Assembly (NCBI RefSeq): GCF_001302265.1
Contig: NZ_LHQM01000044.1
Span: 1-38,004, forward strand
Direction: 5' to 3'
Origin: Streptococcus phocae
GTDB taxonomy: Bacteria; Bacillota; Bacilli; Lactobacillales; Streptococcaceae
DNA length: 38,004 nt
The notes beneath the pieces are model-generated. The model was not told the DNA's origin, ran no database searches, and worked only from the letters and a program-made list of their open reading frames with translations. Made by a program: the position numbers and the translations under genes. Each line of letters starts with the position of its first letter. Positions within the stretch are counted from its first letter, which is position 1. This document shows positions 17,560 through 26,089 of this stretch, piece after piece.

Positions 17560-18306
17560 TTATACCTTATGACAACTCTCCCATTTTTCGAAAAGACTCT
17601 TCATTTTCAAGCGAGATACCATACAAGAATCCCCATTTTCAAAATAAACCAACTGTTTAGACTTGTCAATACGCACCACATTTTCGAGGTTAACCAGATA
17701 AGAACGGTGGCACAAAAAGAGTTTTGGTGCCACTGCTTTGATATCAGACAAATTGCCATAAAACTCCAAGCGCTCGGTTTGCGTCCACAAGCATACCTTA
17801 TGAGGAGTGGTGGCTGTTGCAAAATAAAGAATATCTTTGTAGGGGAGTTTGAGGCGGGTTTGGGACGTTTCAAACAAAAACATGTCCTGCGACTCACGAC
17901 TAGACATCATGTCATAAGTGTAGCGGATGCATTCTTCTATTTGTTCTTTAAATTGTCGGCTATCAACAGCCTTATCAATAAAATCCAGAGCTGACACTTT
18001 GTATTTGAATGAGATGGGCGCAAACTCAGAATGCGTGGTCACAAAAACAATGACAGCGTTAGGGTCTTTTTGACGGATTTCTGCCGCCAACTCAAGCCCT
18101 CGACGCGACTCGTTCCGAATTTCAATGTCTAAAAAGTAAAGTTGGTGGTCTCCTCTTTCTTGGATACCATTGATTAATTTTTGAGGATTTGCAAAAGCTT
18201 CCAGCTGATTACATGGAATTTTGGTCTCCTCTAAGATTGATGTGATGACAGACTCAATTCTTGTTTGTTGTATGAAGTCGTCTTCAAGAATAAAAATGTT
18301 CATCAT
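17560..18306 (-). CDS. fasA: FasA response regulator (LytTR family)
   Basis: DNA-binding response regulator of the fas virulence system. In 248 residues it has a receiver domain (1-120) with acidic pocket E8/D9/D10, the probable phosphorylation site D60 in YFLDIEI, T90/T91 and K112, then a LytTR DNA-binding domain (about 140-245) containing LPYKDILYFA and LCHRSYLVNLENVVRID. Three bases separate it from fasC. A neighbouring ATG one codon on could also start it. Its likely target is the fasX promoter just downstream, where two LytTR-style repeats lie. Confidence 0.96.
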   Translation of the reverse strand: MMNIFILEDDFIQQTRIESVITSILEETKIPCNQLEAFANPQKLINGIQERGDHQLYFLDIEIRNESRRGLELAAEIRQKDPNAVIVFVTTHSEFAPISFKYKVSALDFIDKAVDSRQFKEQIEECIRYTYDMMSSRESQDMFLFETSQTRLKLPYKDILYFATATTPHKVCLWTQTERLEFYGNLSDIKAVAPKLFLCHRSYLVNLENVVRIDKSKQLVYFENGDSCMVSRLKMKSLFEKWESCHKV

Positions 18307-18309
18307 ATT

Positions 18310-19620
18310 TTATCTCATTTCTAACATTTGTCTCAAACGGTAATGGTCACTTTTTGTCGAAAAAGTGACTTTAGGATAACTGTCTAAAATAGCTAAAAAT
18401 CGTATTAAGCTCCTTTGTTCTGGTGTTTCTTGAACAACCTGATGATAGCTAAAATGCTTAGCGATATCAATGCGTTTTTGTCTAGTGCTATTTTCAATAA
18501 TAAACAGTTGCTTGCCATCTTGCTTAAAGTAAGTCACTGACAGAAATGCCCTCCTGCTACCTTTAGCTGAGGAAATTGCCTGATCTATCAAGACCGTGAA
18601 CAATACAACCAAATCCAGTAATTTAATAGGAATGTGGTCCATAACATCTGGAATCTCCACATACAAATCAATGCCTTCGTGCTGTGCTTCCAAGAGCTTA
18701 GAATTAATCAAACTACGAACAACCAAATCTTGAATGTTTTCCAATGAGGACACGTCAAAGCCCACCTGCTTCATCGAGGAGGCAGACTCTTGAACAACGG
18801 TCTGATAAACCTTCGTAATCTCTGCCAAGTCACCACTATCAATACTGTCTTTCAAGCTGATAAGAATATTTTCAGAGTCGTGCTTAACCGTGCGAATATC
18901 ACGGTACAAATGCTCAATCTGCTGGTTGTAGGTCTCTAGATAACCAATGCGCTCGTCTTGAGCTAGCGCAATTTTCTGTGACAACTGATCTTTAGCGAAG
19001 CGGTCCAACTTGACAATTACGCCAATCAAAATGGTCAAATAAATAAAAATCAGGATGGAACGGTAGCGCACATACACGCCCAAAACATCGCTCTGCCGAT
19101 TAACCAAAAAATGCACAAAAATATAGTAGAAACTCATGGCAAGGTTCATGCCAAAAACCCACTTTTTTAGTTTGTCTTCGCTAATAAAGCGAATCAAAGA
19201 CAAATCAATAGCAAAAATGTAGTTAAACAGATAAAAGGCGGGTAAAACCAATAAGTGACAAAGCTCTAGTAATAGGAGGTTGTGATTAATCTGATCCACA
19301 CTAAAACCTAAAACAGCCGATAAAAACAAGGAGCCAATAATACGAATCAGAAGTTCCACAACGATGATGGCAAAGAGCCCATTGAAAATATGTTCTGAAA
19401 TCTTCTTTTGTGGGGCAAAAATAAAGCTAATGACAATAAAAAACAACTGATCAATAAGCACAAACTGGTCAAACACCAAGTTTGCCAGGGTAAAGACAAG
19501 TCCAAGAAATAAAAGTTTTTGCCAAGTCAGCGTGATCCCTGATATTTTTGAAAAAATGACCCAACTATCAATAAAAATAATAATATAGAAGAAAAAGATA
19601 CCGTAACTAAGAACCATCAT
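18310..19620 (-). CDS. fasC: FasC sensor protein (HPK10-type), ATP-site boxes lost
   Basis: Membrane sensor of the fas system with 436 residues. About six to seven hydrophobic helices fill residues 5-205, followed by a coiled-coil dimerisation stretch. The H-box VKHDSEN holds the expected phospho-acceptor H247, confirmed as CAC at 18882-18880. In the C-terminal domain the N-box reads LIDQAISSA, with Gln347 in place of the ATP-binding Asn, and no Gly-rich G-box is present (the matching region is HFSYHQVVQETPEQR). It therefore looks able to receive but not to make phosphoryl transfer. It overlaps fasB by 14 bases. Confidence 0.94.
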   Translation of the reverse strand: MMVLSYGIFFFYIIIFIDSWVIFSKISGITLTWQKLLFLGLVFTLANLVFDQFVLIDQLFFIVISFIFAPQKKISEHIFNGLFAIIVVELLIRIIGSLFLSAVLGFSVDQINHNLLLLELCHLLVLPAFYLFNYIFAIDLSLIRFISEDKLKKWVFGMNLAMSFYYIFVHFLVNRQSDVLGVYVRYRSILIFIYLTILIGVIVKLDRFAKDQLSQKIALAQDERIGYLETYNQQIEHLYRDIRTVKHDSENILISLKDSIDSGDLAEITKVYQTVVQESASSMKQVGFDVSSLENIQDLVVRSLINSKLLEAQHEGIDLYVEIPDVMDHIPIKLLDLVVLFTVLIDQAISSAKGSRRAFLSVTYFKQDGKQLFIIENSTRQKRIDIAKHFSYHQVVQETPEQRSLIRFLAILDSYPKVTFSTKSDHYRLRQMLEMR

Positions 19621-20956
19621 TTCCCTCCTGCTGTGATATGGTCAAGGTTTGACTAAATTGGTGGCGACTGCTCTTTGTAGCCAGTGATATGTTGGGGTAT
19701 TTGGTTAAAATGCGTCGGGCATTCGACAGACCAATGCCTCTGCCACTTCCTTTTGACGAGTATCCCTCTTCAAAAAGTTTTGCAATGTCTAATTTTTCTT
19801 CCCTGGTGCTATTTGTGATGACAAAGACTTGTTGTTGCTCTAGTAAAAAATAAGCAATGGACATGCTGGGATTATCTGTCTCTAAGGCTGCTTCTCTTGC
19901 GTTGTCACAAAAAATCGACAGCAGTAGCAACAAGTCCAACTCAGCAATGTCTGTGTGCTCGATAACATCAGGCACTTCAAGACTTAGGCAAATACCTGCC
20001 TTTTCAGCACCGATAACCTTGGAGGACAAAAGACTTTTAATTGCTGAAAGCTTGATATTCCCCAACTTAGCAATATTATAGTGTTTGTCATCCCAGTAAT
20101 CTGTAGCATCATGAAGGGTCTGTGCGTAAACGGCTTGGATGTCTCTGACAGAACCACTGTCAATGGCCTGACCTAACCTGTCTAGCCGATTGAGGTAGTC
20201 CATCTGAAAAACCCTGACGTCCTTATACAGTTTTTCCAGATGCTTGCCATACATTTCTAAGTTTGCCATATACCCTTGTTGTTCTTTTCTCAGCTCGGTT
20301 TTGAGGTATTCTTTAGATTTGTGATTAAAGTAAGACAACAAATAAATCAAAAGCAAGGTGAAGATTAAAAAGAGCAACTTGTAAGATGTAGGGACAACCA
20401 TGGGATACTCAAAGTGAAGAAAAGGGTCTGTAAACCCTAAAATCATAAAAATATCAACATAGTAAGCAATCATGAAAATCAATAACACCAAGTAAACATT
20501 TCTTGATCTGACGGAATTATCATCATGGAAAATAATCCGATAATCTTCCCCTAAAAAATAATGAATTAAAGAAAAGCTTGGAAAAATCAATAAATACGCA
20601 ATCAAATCAATCAGCATATGGTCAATGGTCAGGTGATGGGACGCAAATAAGTAGGGAATAATGATAATCTCAATAAAACGCGAGAACAAATCCACAAAAA
20701 CACTCGGACCAAAAGCCAAAAAGAAAGTTTTTAGTCGAAAAATAGGAACTTTTTCGCATTTTAAAGCTAAGAAAAATAAAAAAGGGTCAATCATCAATGG
20801 GGACAAAGACGTGAATTGATTAAAAAAGAGGGCGATTGCTAATAAAAACAAACGTTTCCATACAGGTAATTTCAGCCCCGCTAGAGAGGAGAAAATCCTA
20901 ATCTCTGTCATGTAATAAACAACAATAGACAACAATGTGTAATGAATACTAGTCAC
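19607..20956 (-). CDS. fasB: FasB sensor protein (HPK10-type), H-box His replaced by Met
   Basis: Membrane sensor of the fas system with 449 residues. Hydrophobic helices occupy residues 5-210. The dimerisation region aligns well with FasC (LYKDVRVFQMDYLN against LYRDIRTVKHDSEN), which places Met252 where FasC has H247; the codon is ATG at 20203-20201. The ATPase part is intact: N-box IFCDNAREAA with N352, and G-box GSGRGIGL at 403-410. It thus appears to be an ATP-binding partner without its own phospho-acceptor. The start codon is GTG after AAAGGAGGAG. An extended -10 lies at 20983-20991. Confidence 0.94.
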   Translation of the reverse strand: MTSIHYTLLSIVVYYMTEIRIFSSLAGLKLPVWKRLFLLAIALFFNQFTSLSPLMIDPFLFFLALKCEKVPIFRLKTFFLAFGPSVFVDLFSRFIEIIIIPYLFASHHLTIDHMLIDLIAYLLIFPSFSLIHYFLGEDYRIIFHDDNSVRSRNVYLVLLIFMIAYYVDIFMILGFTDPFLHFEYPMVVPTSYKLLFLIFTLLLIYLLSYFNHKSKEYLKTELRKEQQGYMANLEMYGKHLEKLYKDVRVFQMDYLNRLDRLGQAIDSGSVRDIQAVYAQTLHDATDYWDDKHYNIAKLGNIKLSAIKSLLSSKVIGAEKAGICLSLEVPDVIEHTDIAELDLLLLLSIFCDNAREAALETDNPSMSIAYFLLEQQQVFVITNSTREEKLDIAKLFEEGYSSKGSGRGIGLSNARRILTKYPNISLATKSSRHQFSQTLTISQQEGNDGS

Positions 20957-20982
20957 TTTTTCTCCTCCTTTCTAGCCTTACT

Positions 20983-20991
20983 ATTTTAGCA
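20983..20991 (-). promoter_or_regulatory. fasBCA promoter, extended -10
   Basis: TGCTAAAAT on minus (20991-20983), 26 bases before the fasB GTG. No clear -35. The long AT-rich region upstream to 21077 includes a weak nested repeat at 21034-21064. Confidence 0.5.
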
Positions 20992-21077
20992 TATTTTCTA
21001 CCGAGGACTCTAGTTCTTTTTTCTCAGAATCAATTCTCTATAAGCAAGTGCTTCTTTTAGAGAAAAAGGTCACACGG

Positions 21078-21108
21078 AAAAACCCTCTTGTAAAACAAGA
21101 GGATTTTT
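21078..21108 (-). terminator. Terminator after gltX
   Basis: A stem of CCTCTTG with CAAGAGG (21084-21090 with 21096-21102) has a TAAAA loop and ends in T residues on minus; A and T tracts flank both sides. It lies just after the gltX stop codon. Confidence 0.88.
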
Positions 21109-21109
21109 A

Positions 21110-22561
21110 TTAGCGTGAAAGCATGTTTGAAAGATGTTCAATAGATTTTTCACGACCAAGTAGATAAATAGTATTTGGCAATTCTGGTCCATGCATCTCA
21201 CCTGAAACAGCAATACGAATTGGCATAAAGAGATTTTTCCCTTTAATGCCTGTTTCTTTTTGCACAGCCTTGATTTGAGGGAAGATGTTTTCTGGTTTAA
21301 AATCGTCATCTGACATAGCTTCTAGCTTAGCTTTGAAGGCTTCTAAAACAGTTGGAACAGTGTCACCTGCCATGATGTCTTTCTCAGCATCAGTCAACTT
21401 TGGGAAGTCTGCAAAGAAAAGGTCTGTCAATGGGACAATCTCATCTGCTGATTTTAATTGTGGTTGGTAAAGCTCAACGAGTTTTTCAGCCTTTTCGCTC
21501 AAGCGACCTGCTGATTCAAGGAAAGGTTTACACATGGCAAAGACAGTGTCAAAGTCAGCATTTTTCAAGTAATCATTACTCATCCAATCCATTTTTTTCT
21601 GGTCAAATGCTGCTGGAGACTTGCTGAGGCGATTCTCGTCAAAAAGATTGATTAACTGCTCGCGAGAAAAGATTTCTTCTTCGCCACCTGGGTTCCAACC
21701 AAGCAGGGCAATAAAATTAAATACTGCTTCTGGCATGTAACCTTTTTTGCGGTAATCTTCGATAAACTGCAAAGTATTGGTGTCGCGTTTTGAGAGTTTT
21801 TTACCTGTTTCAGAATTAATAATCAAGGTCATGTGACCAAATTCTGGTGCTTCCCAGCCAAGAGCCTCATAAACCATCAATTGTTTTGGCGTATTAGCAA
21901 TGTGGTCATCACCACGAATCACGTGAGAAATTTGCATGTCATGGTCATCAACTACTACCGCAAAGTTGTAGGTTGGGTAGCCATCTTTTTTCTGGATAAC
22001 CCAATCACCACCAATATTGCCACCTTCAAATTCGATGTCGCCTTTGACCATATCGGTCCACTTGTAAATGCCTGTTTCATTAACAGCTAGACGAACCGTT
22101 GGCATCACTCCAGCAGCCTCGCGCTCAGCAATGTATGCAGCTTTTTCGTCTGCGGTCATGCCGATAAACTCATTGATGTAGCGAGGGGTTTCCCCGGCTG
22201 CCTCTTGGCGCTCACGCTCAGCAGCTAGCTCTTCTTCTGTGACATAGGATTTGTAGGCTTTGCCTTCTGCCAATAATTGGTCAATATAGGTTTGGTACAA
22301 TTCAAGTCGCTCTGATTGGCGATAGTTGTCATGCGTCTCAGGGCTTTCATCCCAGTCCATGCCAAGCCATTTTAAATTTTCTAGCTGAGAACGCTCACCG
22401 TCAGCTACATGACGCTTGCGGTCTGTGTCTTCGATACGGATGATAAACGTTCCGCCATGGTGACGAGCATAGAGGTAATTAAAGAGCGCTGTCCGCGCAT
22501 TTCCGATGTGTAATAAGCCAGTTGGGCTTGGTGCATAACGCACACGAATGGGTTTAGACAT
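21110..22561 (-). CDS. gltX: Glutamyl-tRNA synthetase
   Basis: Class I synthetase that charges tRNA-Glu, and in Gram-positives also tRNA-Gln, which is then amidated by GatCAB. The 483 residues match the bacterial enzyme. The HIGH-type motif [13 protein letters not shown] is at 11-23 and the KMSKS-type loop appears as KLSKR near residue 255. The C-terminal anticodon-binding domain follows. It is monocistronic: an extended -10 lies about 100 bases upstream and a strong terminator follows. The leader has no T-box features. Confidence 0.97.
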   Translation of the reverse strand: MSKPIRVRYAPSPTGLLHIGNARTALFNYLYARHHGGTFIIRIEDTDRKRHVADGERSQLENLKWLGMDWDESPETHDNYRQSERLELYQTYIDQLLAEGKAYKSYVTEEELAAERERQEAAGETPRYINEFIGMTADEKAAYIAEREAAGVMPTVRLAVNETGIYKWTDMVKGDIEFEGGNIGGDWVIQKKDGYPTYNFAVVVDDHDMQISHVIRGDDHIANTPKQLMVYEALGWEAPEFGHMTLIINSETGKKLSKRDTNTLQFIEDYRKKGYMPEAVFNFIALLGWNPGGEEEIFSREQLINLFDENRLSKSPAAFDQKKMDWMSNDYLKNADFDTVFAMCKPFLESAGRLSEKAEKLVELYQPQLKSADEIVPLTDLFFADFPKLTDAEKDIMAGDTVPTVLEAFKAKLEAMSDDDFKPENIFPQIKAVQKETGIKGKNLFMPIRIAVSGEMHGPELPNTIYLLGREKSIEHLSNMLSR

Positions 22562-22663
22562 GTTATTCTCCTATTATATAGTTCATTGAAAAGGCAGGAC
22601 AGTCAAATAAGTTACTTAGTTGACACTTCCTTATGGGGAAATCAAAAGATTTCAATCGTTTCT

Positions 22664-22672
22664 ATTATAGCA
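22664..22672 (-). promoter_or_regulatory. gltX promoter and leader
   Basis: TGCTATAAT on minus (22672-22664). The leader of about 95 bases holds a perfect GAAATC-TTTT-GATTTC hairpin on minus at 22653-22638. Its role is unknown. Confidence 0.5.
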
Positions 22673-22691
22673 TATCTTGATGACTTAGGTG

Positions 22692-22720
22692 AAAAAAATC
22701 AGCCCTAGACAGGCCGATTT
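22692..22720 (-). terminator. Terminator overlapping the stop of the AIM24-family gene
   Basis: On minus, AATCGGCC pairs with GGCTGATT (22719-22712 with 22704-22697, one G-U) and is followed by a T tract. The stem starts at the stop codon itself. Confidence 0.8.
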
Positions 22721-23433
22721 TAAATGTGTTTTTCTGGCAAATATTTGCTTAAAACACTAGAAAATTGTTGCAGGTTTAAACTTTGAAGATAAACATCCCC
22801 ATAGCCTGTAAAGGTGTTGACGATGCCTTCTCCTGTGCCCACAGATTGAAGCATGTTTCGTTCAATGTGCACGTCATAATCTAGTTCATGACTCCAAGCC
22901 ACCACATGTGAATTATCAATGGTGATGCTATCACCTTGAAGCGTTATTTTTTTGATGGAGCCAAAAGCATTTGCCAGTAGGGTTCCTTCACCTTGGGTTT
23001 GCATGATAAACAGTCCCCCTTGGCCAGCAAACAAGGCTTTTCCAACAGATTGACGCTTCATTTCGTAATGAGCAGTCCCATCAAGAGCTAAGAAGGCACC
23101 ATCGTTTAAACAATACTGATTAGTCCCTAACTCAAGGGCAATCACTTCTCCAGGCATAGAAGGCGCTAGGGCTAACTTGCCACTTTCATTTGATGCCATG
23201 GCCTTGGTGATAAACATAGACTCTCCAGAGACCATGGACCTGCCAATTGCTCCTATGACCTTGCCAAATCCTGAGCCTTTGCTATTTAAATGAGTCGAAA
23301 GGGTAACAGATGGCGTGTGATAAACCATACTTCCTTTTTGAAGAAAGACTGACTGTCCCATGTCTAAGTCGATTTCAACCAAAGGAAATTGCATGTCACT
23401 GTTGATCTGATACGTAATGGCTTTTTCTACCAT
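22720..23433 (-). CDS. AIM24 / TIGR00266 family protein
   Basis: Conserved 237-residue protein of the AIM24 family, named after a yeast mitochondrial protein; its molecular role in bacteria is unknown. The all-beta fold is suggested by alternating hydrophobic strands. Family motifs are VFLQKGSMVYHTPSV near residues 29-43, a Gly-rich GKVIGAIGRSMVSGES region with FITKA, GEVIALEL, GLFIMQTQGEGTLLANAFG and the C-terminal VNTFTGYGDVYLQSL. AAGGAGG lies before the ATG and a near-consensus promoter is at 23470-23498. It is monocistronic. Confidence 0.85.
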   Translation of the reverse strand: MVEKAITYQINSDMQFPLVEIDLDMGQSVFLQKGSMVYHTPSVTLSTHLNSKGSGFGKVIGAIGRSMVSGESMFITKAMASNESGKLALAPSMPGEVIALELGTNQYCLNDGAFLALDGTAHYEMKRQSVGKALFAGQGGLFIMQTQGEGTLLANAFGSIKKITLQGDSITIDNSHVVAWSHELDYDVHIERNMLQSVGTGEGIVNTFTGYGDVYLQSLNLQQFSSVLSKYLPEKHI

Positions 23434-23469
23434 GGTCGCCTCCTTGTATTTGTGGGTTTTGATAGTTTC

Positions 23470-23498
23470 AGTATAGCTATTTTCCTAGAGCTTGTCCA
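23470..23498 (-). promoter_or_regulatory. Promoter of the AIM24-family gene
   Basis: TGGACA (23498-23493), 17-base spacer, TATACT (23475-23470) on minus; about 37 bases upstream of the ATG. Confidence 0.65.
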
Positions 23499-23521
23499 CT
23501 CTTTTTGTAAGCGATACCTAA

Positions 23522-24046
23522 TTATTCAAACCTCTCAGAATTCTTTTCATTGTCTGAAACAACCGTCATGCGACCTGTGTCCACGTCATATACAGCACCA
23601 TTAATCACCACATCCTCTGGAATGAGAGGAGAGTTTTTGAGGAGAGCCATGTCTTGTCTGACACTTTTTTCTACATCCGTAAACGGTAAAAAATCTTGAC
23701 CAGACACGTCTACACCCAGTGTTTGTTGAATGTGTTGTGCAAAGGCTTCGTTTGTAAAGGTCTGTGCGCCACAGTCGGTATGGTGTAAAACCATAATTTC
23801 GCGTGTTCCCATCTGCTGCTGAGAAATCACCAACGAACGGATCATGTCCTCGGTGACTCGACCACCAGCGTTACGTAAAATATGAGCATCTCCCAATGCC
23901 AGTCCCAAAGCTTGAGCCACGTGTAAACGCGAATCCATACAAGTGACAATAGCAACCTTGGTCTTTGGTTTAAGCGGGAGGTGGGCTGTCCCATGCAAGG
24001 TAACATAGGCTTTATTAGCAGATACAAAAGCTTCAAAATATGACAT
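23522..24046 (-). CDS. can: Beta-class carbonic anhydrase
   Basis: Zinc enzyme that interconverts CO2 and bicarbonate, supporting carboxylation reactions in a fermentative organism. From the ATG at 24046 it has 174 residues; AAGGAG lies 6 bases upstream, so the in-frame ATG at 24067 is rejected. Zinc and catalytic residues are visible: C36, D38 and R40 in TCMDSR, then H89 and C92 in LHHTDCG. The short length fits the compact plant-type beta class. It follows radA by 85 bases without a clear terminator. Confidence 0.94.
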   Translation of the reverse strand: MSYFEAFVSANKAYVTLHGTAHLPLKPKTKVAIVTCMDSRLHVAQALGLALGDAHILRNAGGRVTEDMIRSLVISQQQMGTREIMVLHHTDCGAQTFTNEAFAQHIQQTLGVDVSGQDFLPFTDVEKSVRQDMALLKNSPLIPEDVVINGAVYDVDTGRMTVVSDNEKNSERFE

Positions 24047-24131
24047 GTGTTTCTCCTTATGGGCCATAGGGCCTACTGGCTGTTAGGGATTCTAGTGGAA
24101 ATTTCTGCTGGATTGGTAACAATTAACGCAA

Positions 24132-25493
24132 CTACTGAAAAACAGCCTGCAAAACGTCACCAACAGTCGCCACTCCAATGACTTTAATGCCTTTAGGCAC
24201 ATCAATCCCTTGTAATGAATTTTTGGGAGCATAAATCTTGGTAAAGCCTAGTTTAGCTGCCTCATTGATGCGTTGTTCAATGCGGGTTACTCGGCGAATC
24301 TCACCAGTCAAACCAATCTCACCCAGGAAAGCTTCCTGCGGATTGGTTGGCTTTTCTTTGTAGCTTGATGCAATTGCCACTGCCACCGATAAGTCAATTG
24401 CAGGCTCATCCAGTTTTACCCCTCCAGCTGATTTGAGGTAGGCGTCTTGATTTTGCAACAACAGTCCGCACCGCTTTTCCAAAACAGCCATAATAAGACT
24501 AACACGGTTAAAATCAAGCCCCGTTGTGGTTCGTCTGGCATTTCCAAAAACCGTTGGGGTTACCAGGCATTGAACCTCTGCTAGAATAGGACGACTTCCT
24601 TCCATGGTAACCACGACAGCTGACCCTGTTGCTCCGTCTAGACGCTCTTCCATAAATACTTGGCTAGGGTTTAAAACCTCGACAAGTCCTCCAGATTGCA
24701 TCTCAAAGATTCCAATTTCATTGGTCGAACCAAAGCGGTTTTTCACTGCCCGAAGAATTCTAAAGGTGTGATGCCGTTCTCCTTCAAAGTACAAGACAGT
24801 GTCAACCATATGCTCTAACATCCGTGGTCCAGCCAAGGTCCCTTCCTTGGTCACATGTCCCACAATAAAGGTGGCAATTTTGTTGGTCTTGGCTAGCTGC
24901 ATCAATTCGGCGGTGACTTCTCTAACTTGGCTGACAGACCCCTGCACCCCTGTAATATCTGGGCTCATAATGGTCTGAATAGAGTCAATAATCAAAAAAT
25001 CAGGCTGAATTTTTTCGATTTCAGCACGCACATGTTGCATATTAGTTTCAGCATAGAGGTAAAATTCATTATCAATCTCACCCAGTCGCTCACTGCGCAA
25101 TTTGATTTGCTCTGCAGATTCCTCACCAGATACATAAAGAACTGTTCCCTTGTCTGCTAATTGGGTGGACACCTGCAACAACAAGGTTGACTTGCCTATG
25201 CCTGGGTCTCCACCAATCAGGATAAGACTTCCTGGAACCACGCCCCCACCTAGCACACGATTAAACTCTTCCATATCCGTTTGGGTACGGCTATAGTTGA
25301 TATTATCCACGTCTTTTAGTTTGATAGGTTTGCTTTTTTCACCGGTCAGGCTGACACGCGCATTTTTAACTTCCTTGACTTCGACTTCTTCGACAAAAGA
25401 AGACCAAGCCGAGCAATTCGGGCAACGCCCTAGGTATTTGGGTGACTGATAGCCACATTCTTGACATAAAAATCTTGCTTTTTTCTTAGCTAT
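24132..25493 (-). CDS. radA: DNA repair protein RadA, apparent ATA start
   Basis: RecA-like helicase that extends branches during recombination and, in streptococci, transformation. From the GTG at 25310 the protein has 392 residues, with Walker [11 protein letters not shown], the [11 protein letters not shown] motif and a C-terminal Lon-protease-like domain. The usual N-terminal zinc finger is encoded in frame upstream: [20 protein letters not shown], then [11 protein letters not shown]. That frame has no ATG, GTG or TTG before its upstream stop at 25518-25520. The codon where Met should be is ATA at 25493-25491, preceded by AAGGAGG at 9 bases. Counted from ATA the product has 453 residues, a normal length. 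Confidence 0.9.
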   Translation of the reverse strand: MAKKKARFLCQECGYQSPKYLGRCPNCSAWSSFVEEVEVKEVKNARVSLTGEKSKPIKLKDVDNINYSRTQTDMEEFNRVLGGGVVPGSLILIGGDPGIGKSTLLLQVSTQLADKGTVLYVSGEESAEQIKLRSERLGEIDNEFYLYAETNMQHVRAEIEKIQPDFLIIDSIQTIMSPDITGVQGSVSQVREVTAELMQLAKTNKIATFIVGHVTKEGTLAGPRMLEHMVDTVLYFEGERHHTFRILRAVKNRFGSTNEIGIFEMQSGGLVEVLNPSQVFMEERLDGATGSAVVVTMEGSRPILAEVQCLVTPTVFGNARRTTTGLDFNRVSLIMAVLEKRCGLLLQNQDAYLKSAGGVKLDEPAIDLSVAVAIASSYKEKPTNPQEAFLGEIGLTGEIRRVTRIEQRINEAAKLGFTKIYAPKNSLQGIDVPKGIKVIGVATVGDVLQAVFQ

Positions 25494-25542
25494 GGTATCT
25501 TTCCTCCTTGGTATGAGCTAGGCTACGCTAGATACAGGAAGC

Positions 25543-25989
25543 TTACTGACCTGTCGAGCCAAAACCACCCGTTCTAGGACCCCCTGCCTGGTCTGCGTCT
25601 GCTACTAGATACGGCATAAACACTCCCTGAGCAATACGGTCTCCAACCTCCAAAATAACTGTCTGATTGGTGATGTTTTTCATTTGAGCAAAGATGTGAC
25701 CTTCATTTGCCTCGTTATTATAGTAATCGCCATCAATCACACCAACAGAGTTGATTAAGACAATGCCTTTTTTACGAGGATTGCTTGAGCGGTCAAACAG
25801 GTACAAAATTTCACCATCTTGCATGTAGGCCTTAACGCCCGTTGGTACCAGTTTGATTTCTCCTGGTTCAAGCTGAGTGGTCTCAGCCACCTTTAAATCA
25901 TACCCTGCAGCATGAGCGGTTTCTCTCTTCGGTAAAAGCGTTTCATCTGTAAACGTTGAGACAAGCTCAAAACCTCTTATTTTCGTCAT
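25543..25989 (-). CDS. dut: Deoxyuridine 5'-triphosphate nucleotidohydrolase
   Basis: Hydrolyses dUTP to dUMP, keeping uracil out of DNA and feeding thymidylate synthesis. The trimeric-type motifs are present in order: AAGYDL near the N-terminus, RSSNPRKKG, GVIDGDYYNNEANEG (a longer motif 3 variant common in Gram-positive and phage forms), and the Gly-rich C-terminal GGFGSTGQ. I chose the ATG at 25989 (148 residues), which starts TKIRGFELV; a GTG at 26007 with AAGGG upstream is an alternative. radA follows 49 bases later, so both may share a promoter. Confidence 0.94.
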   Translation of the reverse strand: MTKIRGFELVSTFTDETLLPKRETAHAAGYDLKVAETTQLEPGEIKLVPTGVKAYMQDGEILYLFDRSSNPRKKGIVLINSVGVIDGDYYNNEANEGHIFAQMKNITNQTVILEVGDRIAQGVFMPYLVADADQAGGPRTGGFGSTGQ

Positions 25990-26000
25990 TTTATTACCTT

Positions 26001-26014
26001 GGAACACTCGTTCC
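26001..26014. promoter_or_regulatory. GAAC-N4-GTTC inverted repeat before dut-radA
   Basis: A perfect 5-base inverted repeat GGAAC-ACTC-GTTCC sits 12 bases upstream of the dut ATG. GAAC-N4-GTTC matches the core of Firmicute LexA/HdiR operators. No lexA-like gene is in the window, so the role is speculative. Confidence 0.3.
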
Positions 26015-26089
26015 CTTATCCTTTTTTAGTTATCTGTTCTGTTAGTTATTCGTAAACAAAGCCCAAATCATCTCACCAGTAGCTATGGA

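Noticed and set aside
21034..21064. Nested inverted repeat TTCTCT/AGAGAA upstream of fasB
   Set aside because: It is AT-rich with a long loop and no T tract; not strong enough to call a terminator or regulator.
22562..22672. T-box riboswitch before gltX
   Set aside because: The leader is too short and shows only one small hairpin, with no specifier loop, T-box sequence or antiterminator pair.
24062..24073. GGCC-ATAG-GGCC hairpin between radA and the can start
   Set aside because: Only four pairs and no T tract; it lies too close to the can ribosome binding site to be called.
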